Source of the DNA: Polytrichum commune
Taxonomy: Eukaryota; Streptophyta; Polytrichopsida; Polytrichales; Polytrichaceae
Length of the DNA stretch: 64,000 nucleotides
Direction of reading: 5' to 3'
Assembly (NCBI GenBank): GCA_950295325.1
Contig: OX485806.1
Span: 10,044,001-10,108,000 of the forward strand
Position numbers and translations under genes: made by a program. Position 1 is the stretch's first letter. Every line of letters begins with the position of its first letter. Below the pieces are notes generated by a model. The model saw only the letters and a program-made list of their open reading frames with translations. It did not search any database and was not told the origin of the DNA. This document shows, one piece after another, positions 1-12,629 of the stretch.

Positions 1-3000
1 AAGATCATTGATAATGTAGATTTTAGGACCGCATTAGCTAGCTCACAACTTTGCCACTTGTGTGCTCGGGATTCGGTCCCACGCCCAAAGGACACTTTAT
101 TTGCTCTTCATGAGCCCGCCCCCCGATACATCATTCCATTATCCACACACAATGTGCATTGTATTTCGATGCACCAAAGCATCGGAATAATAAACGAGGG
201 AACAATTTATTCCGACTCGAAATCTCTCTCTTGTTGCTTTACACTTTAGTTGAGACAAAGGTGAAGTGTGTGGGCTATTAGTAGTAGGAATTCTCAACGT
301 CGAATAAAGTAAGCAATTCTCTAATTCCTTTGCAATAACCTCCATTGAACATTGTGCCACGTTGTTCCCGAATGCGGGGGGATCGACACCTTTCACACCT
401 ATAAGTGTGGTCTACCATTCGGGGTTTCCCCTTCTCTAGATTTTTTTTACCCATGCCATAGTATGTATATCAAGGAACAAAATATTACTTACTTGATAAA
501 AATGATGTTATTTGTAGAACAATTATAGCAACATGTAATTTCAAATGGTAAAGCACAGTCATGGGTGTGGATTGTGTAGTGCTCATCAATTCTAGAGAAC
601 AATGACAAGTAATAGGGTAAGTCTAAGGTTTGCATTAGGGTTTGGGTCCAAGAAACTTGAGATTCGAAACAAAATACCCTTCCATGAACCTTGCTTTCAT
701 AATCGAGGTTGGATCTAAGCTCGAAGATTGGTTTCTCAGACTAGGAGTGCTTTCTTGAGTGAGGGCAGCTAGGATTTGGCGGGAAAATAAGTGCATATTA
801 ACGCCGCTTCATTGTTTCGTACCCGGTCCTCATTTAAACTTTTTGGGCCCAAATATTTGCCTCGAGCAATAAGATCGCTCACTTTTGGAGTCTGTTTGGC
901 CTTGGACCCTAGTGTAAACCTTTTTTTTCTTCCCAATGTTGAAGATAAGGAATGATACGATTGTATTTCACACATTTGAGCGTGATGGCAACATGTGATA
1001 ATCTATCATTGCAGTATGTAGATTCAACAAATTGAATCGTTCATTGTGGAGAAGGGAACATGCAGGGGTGCTTATTGGAGATTTACCTTTACCTCTAAGG
1101 ATTTTGGGACTGTTAGTTTAGGTGGGCATCTACATATAGGTAGGCAACACATGCATGGTAGGAGCCTTGATGAAAGTGTCTTCTAGATATTTGTTCTCGT
1201 GCATTTGGGCATGAATTATTGTTAAATGTTGCATGGTAGGGTGGGAAAGCAAGGTATTGGCGATGGCGTGGACTGCCTTATTATGTCACTTGGTGCATAA
1301 GTTGATTATATGTTTGTTGGTGCAACATGAGACGACTTGGTGTAAGCAATTGTCAATTTGGTTGAGGCAAAGGTGGGCAAAGATGGTAGCAATAAGCATT
1401 TTATATGGATGGTTAAGTTGTGATGGTGGGTGACAAATCATGTCATTGGTGAGGATGCATATGATATTAAGATTGTCAGGGTATATGTGTACATGTCATA
1501 TTGGAGTGATTTGGTAGCTTTACCGTTCGTTAACACATCATATGTACGTAGTTCAAGTTTTCGACCAATCCACCAAAAATGCTTTGCAGTTAGACGAAAA
1601 GCATAAAGTTTAGCTGGTAGTATATTTGGATAACCTATGAATTTAGTTGCAATGCATGTATCCAAGGGGACCCTTATAGTGATATGATCCGGCCATGTTG
1701 CCATTGCCATTGTGATCAGGTGGGATTAAGAAGCCATTTGTGCAGTAGTGTGAATATTGGGGGCGGTGTTGGAGAGGGTATAGGTTGGTGGTGGTGGTGG
1801 TGGGATATTGGTTAAAATGACAAATACCAAAGAGTGATGGGAAGTTGGAAACATTGTTTTTCAGGCAACATGATTATGAACGCATCATGTGAGATGTGAA
1901 TACTTCACGATCATCAAGCAAGATCGTTATACTTGAAGTTGGAAGTCCATTCAAACCTTCTAAAATAAGTTCAACACACTAGCAAAACAAGGTATAGAAA
2001 AAATCTCGTGAAACATAACATTAGTCAGTAGACATCTTTAGTTGGGTGAGCCCACAAAATACTAGGAGTACAATCACATCATCCTACAAATTTTTGCACT
2101 CCACGCAACAATATCAACCTGATGATGTACAAAGACCCTTACTCTACTAGGTAATATTATGAAATGCACCTACATTCATACGTTTGCAACTTGCATAGGT
2201 GTAGCAGTTTATTTGCATAATAACTACGTTTGTCTACATGAAAATTCAACATTAACTAATAGCCCATCCACACATACCGGTGGAGGCCACTAGTGATTGG
2301 GTTCTACCAACACTACTTACATCTAGTGGCTCTCACTAGCCAAGTCAGAGCTGAAAACGACCCTTATTGATAGGAGTCATTTTCTGGTCGCCCACGCCAG
2401 TAAGTGTGAGACATGCTATAAGTTAAAACTGCATATGATCGCACCGCTCAAAAGAAAGAAAAAAAGACCAAGGGAAACGAAAAGGAAGGAAACAAAAATA
2501 GAAAAAAGGAGAAAAAAGGATCATAAGGGCATTGGATTAGGCGCCTTTATTGCACCACACTATATGATAGGATGAGATGATAGTCAAGTCTACACAAACC
2601 TTTGGCTGTTGTGATCAGAGCCTTTATTGTTGATGGCCGCTTATTGGCTATAACACGACTTTATCAGGCCCGTGATTTGAGATTTTTTTTATATAAAGTT
2701 TTTAAAGCCCTTTTCAAATAAGGCTCATTTCAGTGGTGGGGACCTCCGACTGCTTTGAAAGATATTTTAGACCTATTTATTTATGTCGTGGGGCCCACCG
2801 CACCCCGAAGGAAGATATTTCTTCTCGGGGAGAGTCCGGTCCCTTATTGGTTTTCCTTGAAAAGTTTTGGAAAGTAGTAGCCTAGCCTCTAAGTTAGAAA
2901 AGGAACCCGATGGGGTTGGCTGGCCCCGGAGCCGGAGCTATCTCCATCTTATGTACAACTCCTCTTGTTATAATGGCGTTGCTTTATTACAAGCCCGGAA

Positions 3001-3104
3001 AACAAAAACCGGCTCGGATTTTGAAGGTTCCCGGCTCCCGGTAACGGCCGCCCAATGAACGGGGAGAACCAACCGCTAGGTATGGAAGAACCGGTTGAGT
3101 GTAA
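1..3104. other. Gene-free intergenic DNA
   Basis: No reading frame here resembles a protein I know, and no tRNA or rRNA is visible. The stretch is AT-rich with short low-complexity pieces: a GGT run near 1785-1800 and an A/G-rich tract near 2450-2520. I see no convincing terminal inverted repeats. Confidence 0.5.
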
Positions 3105-3598
3105 GGGCCCCTTCACACACTAGCCAAGAGCCGTGACCATGAAATTGTGAGAGCCCACAAGAAAGTGTCCAAAGGCCGTCCCAATACACCTCCCAAACCG
3201 TGTAATGTGGTCACGGACCCTCAAGTGTAGTGTGAAGTCATATGCGACCGGGCCCTCAATCAAATGCTATTTCATTGAATTTCTACTCATGCGGGTCCTC
3301 ACACATGATAAAATAGAATAAACCAACGGTTGCGAGCCTTCGGAGTGCCATGGTCTCTTGGTTTTGTGTTAGGCCGGCCTACCTCCAAGAAGAGGTTTTT
3401 GAAAAGAGTCCAAGTGACCATGAAACATGATCCATTCGATGCCATGTAGGAAGCCATGTGGGTTTTACATCCACCTTGCATTCACCTACTCCATTGGTCC
3501 CTCAAGCGTAGTGAAGCAGCGAACTTGGACCGGCTCCGCCTTTCCCACCAATGAGAGTGCTTGAAGTGTAATGGTCACGGGCTCTCAGTCTCGTGTGA
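3105..3598 (+). mobile_element. Tourist/Harbinger-like element, copy 1
   Basis: The left end reads GGGCCCCTTCACACAC directly after a TAA. The body matches the copy at 22072-22562 over its whole length, including the segments GTGACCATGAAATTGTGAGA and CATGAAACATGATCCATT. The right end (CTCAGTCTCGTGTGAGG) lacks the final AAGTGGCCC, so this end is degraded. It has no coding capacity. A 3-bp TAA/TTA target and GGGCC termini are typical of PIF/Harbinger MITEs; the assignment is inferred. Confidence 0.7.
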
Positions 3599-4125
3599 GG
3601 AAAAAAGTACCCATCATTATAAACGAAGCTATGGAATATACCTCATATTAATAAAACCAAAACCGAAATATCACAACATGTAGCCTAGTTGAACTTAAGA
3701 ACACAGGATTTTGACGGGATTATGCCATAAAATCTGCCCGGACATTGGGCCTGCCCGAACCTTAAAGTTTGGCCCGGTCAGCCCCCCGGCTTGTTGGCAA
3801 CACCCAAGCGGTTCCAATGTGAATTGAGCTAAGCTTTTCTTCTTACATGCAATGTGGGTGACGGCTCTCTCTCTCTCTCATCGAAACTTGTCATTCATTC
3901 ACTAGCTATTAGCTAGGCTACGAGTTCCATATCCATAACCATATCCATGTTTATGTATATAAAGAAACCTTGTGCATCTTGTCCACTTTTTGCAATCTTG
4001 ATACGGATTGGGGGTGCATTCCCCCACATTTTGCCGTGTCCATATCTACATTTAAGGGTAGACGTCCTCAAATCCAACATACTAAGGTAGACGATTCGTA
4101 TTCATTTACTATTTCTTAGTAGGAT
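3599..4125. other. Intergenic, nothing recognised
   Basis: Apart from a short CT run near 3865-3880 I see no gene or repeat boundary here. Confidence 0.4.
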
Positions 4126-4803
4126 ACCCTATATTTGGGTGTGTATTTGGTTTGGTGTGGCTCCGAGAACGGATACGGGAAAGAAAGAAAAGCATGTGTG
4201 GTTCAAAGAGATTGAGCGTGTGCTCAAAATGTGATGACCGGTCTAGTTATGTCAATAATCAACAGAATTGGAGGGACTCGTATCACCATTTCAAAATGAG
4301 TGCGGGAATCTTTACTTTGATAACGAAGAAGATATTCACATAAGCTTTGGAAAAGTATGAGAAAAGTGTCTACAGCCTCGATGATTTGGGTTTAGTGACT
4401 ATCTTGTACTAATTGCATGTTTCGTATCCTAGAAGAAGTGGGCTAGTTGGGAAAAATGACCACTTTATTAGACCCATTTATCTTATCCACATTTAGGTAG
4501 ATTTGCTCGAAATCAACATCTATAGCAACAATCGGGACACCTAAATTTGAGTGGTATGTGGTTAGGTGTATATCTAAAAATGGACACCAAAAATACATGT
4601 GCTTAAAAAAGATTGGACTGCACGCTCAAAATTTGATCATTGTTTTAGGCTCAATAGTCAACCCTAAAAAATGTAACAAAAAAAGAGAGTACAAATTGGG
4701 GTGGGGGGGGGAGGGGGCTAAGTGTTGTTTAATGAGGATGACAATCATCATTTTCATGAAGAATATGATATTCATAAGACAAATGGTTGTAGACATTATT
4801 TAG
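4126..4803 (+). repeat. Dispersed repeat family E, two adjacent copies
   Basis: Two related copies lie in tandem at about 4126-4470 and 4530-4803. The family begins near ATTTGAGTGG, continues through GGACACCAAAAA and a TGTGTTTAAAAGAGATTGGA-like segment, and often has a poly-G tract before TATGACCATTTAATGAGCATG. It ends near ATATCCTAGGAGAAGTGGGC. Other copies lie near 10160, 13070, 15041, 20880, 24950, 25541 (inverted), 54229 (inverted) and 56620 (inverted). No coding capacity is seen. The ends are not sharply defined, so the class is unknown. Confidence 0.65.
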
Positions 4804-5880
4804 ATGTGTGTTTCATATACTTTAGTACTACTCTCATACCGAGAGAGAGAGATGGCTCTTGTGGAAACTTACATTGCACTCATCGAAAGAAACTTTTATA
4901 TGTGTGCACACAACCAAACTCCTTCCAATTCTCAAGCATTTGAACGGTTGCAATCGACTTGGTAATCATTTCCTCTATATATAATCCTCATATAGGTTGC
5001 AACTTCACTTGCAAATGGCGCTTCTTGCACATGGTTCAAGCACTTGAACGATCCAACAACCAAAAGGATAATTTTCATTTCCTCCACTTCTAGGGCCCCC
5101 GTTTTTAGTACCACCCACCTCACATTGGGACCCTTGATCATGATACAATATCGTTTCCAATGACAAAATCTGAAGAAATTACAACCAAAAAAAGGAGTCG
5201 AAACACAAACGAATCACGCAAACTCCAATAAGAACGGGTTAACATTGCAATCCGGTTCAAGAGACTTGAGGTCCACAAAACACCCCTTAACGGACCTTAC
5301 TCCAGACTCATAAATAAAAGGAACTTCGGTGTTCTCATACACTAACAGGCGAAGTCCGTTCACCACCTCACTCCTCATGTCCGCGTGGCTCTGGGTAGCG
5401 AGGGTGGCTTAGATGTTAATCCTGGACTCAAGATTAGACCCAAGCTTGAAGATCAAATTCTGAAACTAGGAAGAGTATCTTGTCGAGTAAACACCGCCAA
5501 AGTGATGCCAAATTAGCTCCACGTCATTTCCCGACCCTTGGATTCGGACCCTAGTGTAAACTTGTTGGCTCTAAAGTTTTGATCTCCACCAATAGAAATC
5601 GCTCAATTATGGAATTTCTTTACATTTGGACCCTAATAAGTGTTTAAGCCACCCAAGCAAGTTGCTCATTCTGCGGACTCAACTGACGAATTGCAGCTTT
5701 TAGCTTTAAAGTTAGAGTATAGGCCATTTAACTTTTCTGGGCTTGAACATATTGACCACTTGGCGACATGAAATAGATATTATGTTTTGTTTGGGTTGAA
5801 ACCACTAGACACTTACCGTCAATCATTTTGGGTGGAGTTCAACTAACTTTAGTGAGAGATACCTACTTTGGTGTGTGCCA
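4804..5880. other. Intergenic, nothing recognised
   Basis: I find no gene, RNA or clear repeat. Short open frames are random-looking and have no recognisable motif. Confidence 0.4.
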
Positions 5881-6745
5881 TAGGTTGCCTTCACGAATTA
5901 GGTCGTCTCTTTACCCTTGCAAATTAACTTGGGATGAAATCAAATCACGGAGGCTTAAAACTTTTCTTTTAAATCCATACAACAACTACATAAAACAACT
6001 GTAATAAATCTCATTTTTATTGTGGTAAAAATATATCCAAAATAGTGTGGGATGTTGATAAATTAGCATGGGGCAACTTAATTGCACATATGAGTGTAGT
6101 CGCATGTGCAAAATAATAGAAATCATGCAAGGTGTAAACTTTGCTCAACTTCACTTACCTTGATAGGTAGCTTAATAAACATGATAGGGTTGCATCACCA
6201 TATAAATTTTATCACCATCTAAATTATCTCCAGCATGGTGGTGATGTTATTTGACTTTCACTGTGTCCGTGTTGATAATTGAAAGAAAGAAAGAAAGCAA
6301 GACGACTATGATGTTTTCACCAACGTTGAAGTAAGGCGTTGCTTCATTTTGATTCAATCTAAGTTTATATGTCATCCCAAAACGAGCATTGCGGGAATTG
6401 GAGGACCTCTGAAGACTATTGCCAACATCTTGAACATGTGCAGACAAGCTGACTGGCACCTATCTTCCCCGAAGGCAAGCAATTAGGTTGCCTTCACAAA
6501 CAGGTCGGCTCTTTACCCATGCAAATCACCTCAGGTAAAATACACATCACGAAACCTCACAACTTTGTTCACTCATTCAAAAAACAACCACGGTTATATA
6601 TAAAAAAAAAACAATCCTTGCAATTTGTTACCGTGGCACACGACAAACATCCAAAGTAGTGTCAAATGTCAATGAAGCAGCGTGGGGCAACCTCATTACA
6701 CCTAATGGTGCACTCCATACGAAACCATAGCAGGGACTCACTCAC
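5881..6745 (+). repeat. Direct repeat pair, family G
   Basis: A segment starting AGGTTGCCTTCACGAAT at about 5882 recurs at about 6485 (AGGTTGCCTTCACAAAC). Both continue through TCTTTACCC, a Thr/Asn-coding-like AACAAC stretch, ATCCAAA(A/G)TAGTGT and GGGGCAAC. A third partial copy lies near 11255-11425 (CAAAATAGTGTGGATTGTCGATG). The copies diverge by small indels, suggesting old duplication. No function is inferred. Confidence 0.6.
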
Positions 6746-7932
6746 TGCTCCATGGTAGTAGGAGGAGCCCCTCTCGATAGGGGGAAAGTTCATCTCTTTG
6801 CAAAATATACTACTACTGCCCCCATTAAAGGGTTTTCGTTCTATTCACAATAACCTCATTGGATGTAATGTAGTGCAGTTTTTTCCGGTGCATACAAGAC
6901 ATAAACTCGTATTGAGATCGAAACTCTCCCAAAGGTGTTGTGTGGCCGAGTCAATTGTGCATGATTATAAGCCGATAGATAACACATGACTCACGAGGGC
7001 GTGTTGGCGAATGAGAGTGGTAAGAGCTCCGGAGAGGGTGTCAGAAATGGGGAATTGGACAATGGCGTGTGGCATCGTCAGATCATTTGCTTTTGGCCCT
7101 TCTGTTTACAAGCACCTACTTTAGCGGAACGCCAGCCGGCATCTTTATTGTGATAAGTCAATAAGGAGTGTACACCTGTACTTTTGTATGGACCAGCACA
7201 GGATAGCATATTGGTGAAATTGCAACAGCGAAAAAGCGATAAGTTGTGGTAATGTGTATAATATAAGCTTATTAGCCCGCCCCTTTATATTGCCCGAGGA
7301 GGCCCCCCGGAGCCTTTTTGGTGGCTCTCGGTTTACTTTGGTTTCTCATCCGTAAGACTCTCCTTGGATGAATGATTTATGGGAGCCGTTGAGAGTCATA
7401 TGAGACGCAACCCTTCATCTACTAGAACCTAAGTTAACTCCCACTCTTGAGATGAGGCATAGAAAGAGGGATAGAAAGAAAAGGAGATGATTTGTTCATC
7501 TGCACATGGTTTTTTTGCCTTTTGTGATGAATTTCAAAGTGCTCAACCATTAAACTCTCAACTACCGTTCATGGGCATGTTCTATACACATACGTCTTGA
7601 AATCGGTAACAAAAGTTTGAATGATGATAAAGCCCGCGCTAAAGAGAAAAAACCCTCAAGAGTGTAAGCTGTAAAAAATTCTAGATGTAATATGAAAATT
7701 AGATTAAATTCAATGCTTTCGAATATGCGACAAGATCGAATGGCAACAATGCCTATACGATTTTGCACTTGTCACGGAGCGCCCAGAAGCTAGGGATTAA
7801 TGTTCACAACACCAACCGAAAGGGAGGACAAACCAAGGCAAGGGAGGGTGAAAACAACGATTACTATTGTAAGGCTCAAAAACCGACTCTTTCTAACTAA
7901 ATTAACCCCTACTTGGTTGACCCAACCTCTAG
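6746..7932. other. Intergenic, nothing recognised
   Basis: No supported gene. AT/GC composition matches the neighbouring intergenic DNA. Confidence 0.4.
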
Positions 7933-8178
7933 GGCGAGAGGGAATTACCATACACAAATGTACTTATCATCCATCCAACACAAGAACTCGAACCCCTAGA
8001 TGGTTCTTGCCGACTCGTCTCAACTGACCTCGAGTAGATTACTTTCGGTCTTTAAAACTAACCCCAATGCCAAATCAACTAAAAGCATATAACCTCTGGA
8101 ACACATACTATCTCAAGACTTTTTACGTTGGACGAAACAAAGAGGTACACTCATATACGATACTCCATTCTTTGCAAG
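7933..8178 (+). mobile_element. MITE family D, copy 1
   Basis: The left end (GGAATTACCATACAC, then CATCCATCCAACAC) is the imperfect inverse of the right end (TTGGACGAAACAAAGAGG, then ACTCATATACGATACTCC). Better preserved copies at 9801, 10765 and 37684 show terminal inverted repeats of about 45 bp built around ATTGCATA.GAGCGTACCTCTC and CATCCATCCAACAT. At roughly 245-250 bp with no coding content, it is a miniature inverted-repeat element. The superfamily is not assigned. Confidence 0.7.
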
Positions 8179-9290
8179 ATTGAGTGCCGATTCATCCCAT
8201 CTGGAGTCTACTAGACCAATCCAACATCTTTGATACCATTTATAGAATCAACAATAATCCCCATGCGTTTTCACCTCGCTCACAAACGAGTCTACGTAGA
8301 CATCACGAATCCCTAGCCCTCTCCCAAGATCTAGGACGTAAGCTTTTACTATTACCCCCTCGGTAGGTGGTAGAGAATCCAAATCCCACAGGCTAGCACG
8401 TGGGCCCTTCTATCGAGTCGGAGATTGGCGGTTTCGTTGCAAGTTAACTGACCTCAAGTAGATTACTTCACGGGGGGATCACACCCCCTTCCATTTCATA
8501 ACCACGTGCGATAAAAGTTTGCTACCCTATATTACATGCCATAGATAATTTTTAAAATTATGATATTTTTTCTACATACACATAACCATTGATAATATCT
8601 TTTGTATATTTTTTTGAAATTTTTAGTCATCTTCATTTTTTGTAGTAATTTGTTTAGTTCAATGTTGCGTCATTCTAGTTAGAAACGGTATGTTTTATAA
8701 AAAAAACAAATCATCAAATTTGGTTACCAATTTTTACTATGTAATAGATACTATGTATATCTACTCATAAAAAAAATCATAAACTTTTGAACCATTTTGG
8801 TGATCCTTTATGTAAAAAGTAGATTTTGTTTTATCGCACGTGGTGTTCAACTTGACAATGAAGTGCACCCCCCGTGGATTACTTCCGGGTCTTTAAAACT
8901 AACCCAATGCCAAATCAACTAGAAGCATATAACCTTTGAAACACGTACTATCCCAATACTTTTTACATTCGACGTAACAAAGAGGTACACTCATATACGA
9001 TACTCCATTCTTTGCAAGATTGAGTGTTGATTCATCCCATCTGGGGTCTACTAGACCAATCCAGCATCTTTGATACCATTTCTAGAATCAACAATAATCC
9101 CCATGCGTTTTGACCACGCTCATAAATGAGTCTACGTGGACACCACGAATCCCTAGCCCCCTCCCAACATCTAGGGCGTAAGCTTTTACTATTACCCCCT
9201 CGGTAGGTGGTAGGGAATCCAAGCCCCATAGGCTAGCACGTGGGCCCTTCTATCGAGTCGGAGATTGGCGGTTTCGTTGCAAGTTATGTT
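8027..9290 (+). repeat. Tandem duplication of a ~425-bp unit, split by a transposon
   Basis: Unit 1 spans about 8027-8450 and unit 2 about 8451-8469 plus 8874-9290. They share long identical stretches such as GAGGTACACTCATATACGAT, TCCATTCTTTGCAAGATTGA and TCGGAGATTGGCGGTTTCGT. By eye they are roughly 90 percent identical. Unit 2 is interrupted only by the hAT-like element at 8470-8873, so duplication came first and insertion second. Confidence 0.85.
8470..8873. mobile_element. Non-autonomous hAT-like element with 8-bp target duplication
   Basis: The element starts CACGGGGGG and ends CCCCCCGTG. A second matched block, ACCACGTGCGATAAAA, lies inside the left end and its complement lies inside the right end, giving about 50 bp of imperfect terminal inverted repeat. 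It is flanked on both sides by GATTACTT, an 8-bp target duplication as expected for hAT transposons. The ~405-bp AT-rich core has no coding capacity. Superfamily assignment rests on duplication length only. Confidence 0.8.
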
Positions 9291-9800
9291 ATCAAATCGC
9301 TTGCCACTCCCAAACCGACACCCGTGTGCTCCACCCACCACCATTGTCACGATACGAAGACTCCGACCGGGGATTGTGTCACTTAATACTACTAATAATA
9401 GTTAACGATACTAACACTATGAATAGGCGTGTAGTAGCTAGACCGGCGGTTAAAGTCGGGATTGGCCTAGCTAAACAAGTAGCTAGCCCTATGTGTAACA
9501 AATGCAAACCCAAGAGCTTGGTCAAAAGGTAAAGTCCTGTAGTCTATATATAGTTGTGTAACAAGGACTTTGGGTTCCCGGGGACTCTCTCTCTCTCTCC
9601 TCTCTCCACAAGTGACAAGTGTTGATGTTGATAAGACTCGCTTACGCTGCATGCCAGGAAGGCCACAGCCGTGACTCACTTTGTGTTTAATGTCCGTGCA
9701 CGGACCTACCTCGTGGTGGTGGGGCCACGGAGTGGGCCCCGCCTCTCTTACCCTAGCTAGCTAAGAGTAGGGGGGGAAATTAACAAGGGTTGGAGAGAGA
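9291..9800. other. Intergenic, nothing recognised
   Basis: Slightly GC-richer DNA with CT and GA microsatellite runs near 9588-9608 and 9793-9802. No gene supported. Confidence 0.4.
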
Positions 9801-10050
9801 GAGGGGATTATTATTGTATATGAGCGTACCTCTCCTCTCCTAATCTTTCTAACTTGAAAACTTGAGCCTTATAGGTTTGTTCCCAATTGATCTCGGATGA
9901 CCTCGAGTACACTAATTTGGGGTTTTTAAAGCTACAGATCCCGGTGTCAAATAAACTAACTAGAGGAATCTCCGGGTTTCATACTATTTTTAGGCCTTTT
10001 TTTAAATGTTGGGTGCACGAGAGGTACGCTCGTGTACAATAACCCCCTCT
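9801..10050 (+). mobile_element. MITE family D, copy 2
   Basis: Left end GGGGATTATTATTGTATATG followed by GAGCGTACCTCTCC; right end GAGAGGTACGCTCGTGTACAATAACCCCC. The two ends are inverted complements. The interior matches copies at 7933, 10765 and 37684, including GACCTCGAGTACACTAAT and GGTGTCAAATAAACTAAC. No coding capacity. Confidence 0.75.
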
Positions 10051-10159
10051 CTGCAACGAGGCTTACGAGTTGTACTCCTCAACTTTTGGTACCTGTGAAG
10101 AGAAGTCTAACAAACACGCCCCTTCCCTCTACTTCGTTTCGTACCTCTGATTACTTGTC

Positions 10160-10330
10160 TTGAACGGAACACCCGTATTTGAGTGGCGGGTGGTCAGGTG
10201 CATACACTTTAGAATGGACATAAAAAAGACATGTGTTTACAAGAGATTCGATCATTGCATGCTCAAAGTGTGTTAATTATCCTAGGCTAAATGGTCAAAA
10301 TTGGAGGGAGGGGGGGGGATATGTGGCTTT
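10160..10330 (+). repeat. Family E copy, 3' truncated, with poly-G tract
   Basis: ATTTGAGTGGCGGGTGGTCAG near 10174 and AGAATGGACATAAAAAAGAC near 10211 match family E. A G9 run at 10310-10318 sits where other copies carry their poly-G tract. Confidence 0.6.
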
Positions 10331-10764
10331 CTTATAGCTTTCTTATGAGTGAGCCTTGGTAATTAAAAATAATTTGAGATTAGCTTCAAACATTTTAGGA
10401 TTGATCTAGGCTATTGGAAGTACATTTTTGTATGCAGAGAAATATGCAAGTTGACAACTCCGAGTAGTATAAGGTACAAACATATAAAGGAAACCAAATT
10501 AGGCTCATCTACCTTATTATGTGTTTGACTCATCAAATTGCTTCTTGCAACACTACTAGGATCCGAGTCCTAGAGGACAGGTCATGCCCAACTAAAAGGA
10601 TTCCAAAATGTCTCACAAACATCACATGTAATAGGGACTTAAACAATGACTAACAATCGAAAATGGGATGTATTTAAAGTTACCATCATTGGCAAATGAA
10701 CTCATAGTGGAAGTGCCATACCCACAAGATAATCACATTAGATAGGCCTGAAAAAATGCAAAGA
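10331..10764. other. Intergenic, nothing recognised
   Basis: No gene, RNA or repeat boundary recognised. Confidence 0.4.
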
Positions 10765-11002
10765 GTGAATTGTCGCATACAAGCGTATCTCTCATCCATC
10801 CAACATGAAAACTTGACCCCCTATATATTTGTGGGTTGCTTCATCTAAATTGACTTCATTCTAAATGGGCTTATTCAAGGTCTTTGCAACTAATCATGGT
10901 GTCAAATCAACTAAAGAAAGCAACCCTCGGACTACACGCTAATGCAAGGCTTAACATTGGATGAATGAGAGGTACACTCATACGCAATGATCCTTTCTCG
11001 CC
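10765..11002 (+). mobile_element. MITE family D, copy 3
   Basis: Left end GTGAATTGTCGCATACAAGC with CTCTCATCCATCCAACATGA; right end ACATTGGATGAATGAGAGG followed by TACACTCATACGCAATGATCC. The ends are inverted complements of each other. The interior matches other family D copies (GGTGTCAAATCAACTAAA). Confidence 0.75.
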
Positions 11003-11010
11003 CTGAAAAA

Positions 11011-11030
11011 CACACACACACACACACACA
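11011..11030. repeat. (CA)10 microsatellite
   Basis: Uninterrupted CA dinucleotides beside the right end of a family D element. Confidence 0.9.
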
Positions 11031-12629
11031 CCCCAATTACTCATATTAAAGTACGCTAAGTACCATTGTAGAGCATGGGGATTGCTATTTTAAACCAAAG
11101 GAACCTCTGAATCCGGGTTAGAGATCATGAAATCGGTCCACAAAGTGAACTTAAATCAGTATGAATCAACAAACTCACCTACAAAGGCAGGCATATTTCT
11201 ACATTTACCTCCTCGGTAGGTGTTATGAAACCAGAGCTCTAATAAACTACATTAGAGTATGTGCAATCGCTTTGATTCAAAATCGAATTACAAGAACTTA
11301 CAACTTTGTTTATTCAACTTTATACAAACCACAATATTATAGTTACTATATTTTTTACAAGTGGTAATAAATGTTCAAAATAGTGTGGATTGTCGATGAA
11401 TTAGCGTAGGTAGGTAGGTAATAATCTTCATATGATGGTCTCTCAGGATGACCCGGAGAAACAACGGGTGGCAGGTCCGTCAGCGCCTAGTGCCGTTACC
11501 TAGACAATTTAAAAAGGACCAATGAAAAGTGGCAGTGACCCCTTCCCAGGATATTTGTGACTTTTTGTTTGCTTTTTTCTTTTTCTTTCTTTTTTGGGTT
11601 ATTGGGCCAATCAGACCCCACCAAATCTTCCAATGGCTCACCGACAGCTTTCCACATAGAGTTCCCAATATTGACCTAGGGAACTGGGCCCGTTCCCATC
11701 ACGTTCCCACATGCGTCCATTAATTATGATGGGTTTTTGGAGTCTGTGGCCAAAAGGCAACACCTAACTTTTTTTCGGAAAAGAGGGAGAATGACATAAA
11801 GTGGGTTTCCGGACCACCTTTGGAGGCCCATGTTGTTGTTCTTTTTGGGCTCTAAGTTAATATGATACTAATTAGGGTTACATGGGTGCCATTGGATTCG
11901 ATTTTCTTGTTTCCTATCTCCTCAAGATTGGATTTAGGCCTTCAAAATTATGCTACGTTAGGAAATTTACGGTGAAATGTCAATAAAAACTACACTAGAA
12001 AGGATATTTAGTGTTGGATACACTAAAAACAAACGCATGCACTAAATGTCAATAACCTTATGAAACTAAGTAACATTGCATGTGAACTCAAACACTAAAT
12101 ATCGACTATGGTAATATGTGAAAGTTACATGTTTGAATTTAGTGTGAGTAAGAATATGAAAAATACACATATAGTGATAAAAGGAGAATTCCAGCATATC
12201 TTCTAGCATTCTAGCCTTCCGATATCTCATCATTCCAATATGACATCAAAATCCTTTCATTCGTGTGAATCTAATAATATTGAAATGGGATCCATCCAAC
12301 ATGTGGGAGCCATCCAACATTCTAGGCACTCAACATGTAAAATTCAGCATTCCAACATTTGAGCATGAAGGTGGGGCACTAGACCTACAACTGCAAGTAT
12401 AGTGAAATCCATGCTCCGTAGGAAGGGAGGTGGCAGTAGGGAAGGTATCAACACATTTATGTCTAACACTAATTATCAAGGAATTGAAAATTGATGTTGA
12501 GCAAGGTTTGGTGGTAACGACACTGAATATAATCAAACATTATGTATCCTTTTTAGTGTAGCTTGAAAATTGGACCTCCCTCTTGTCTGCTATGGTTGTT
12601 GTCAATGTATGGATCGTTGACTCCTTAAG
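11031..12629. other. Intergenic; partial family G copy at 11255-11425
   Basis: The only repeat I can place is the family G fragment (CAAAATAGTGTGGATTGTCG near 11376). Near 11407-11420 there is a short TAGG run. Elsewhere I see no gene. Several TTTAGTGT/ACACTAAAT motifs at 12000-12140 resemble the ends of the CACTA-like family but form no complete element. Confidence 0.4.
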
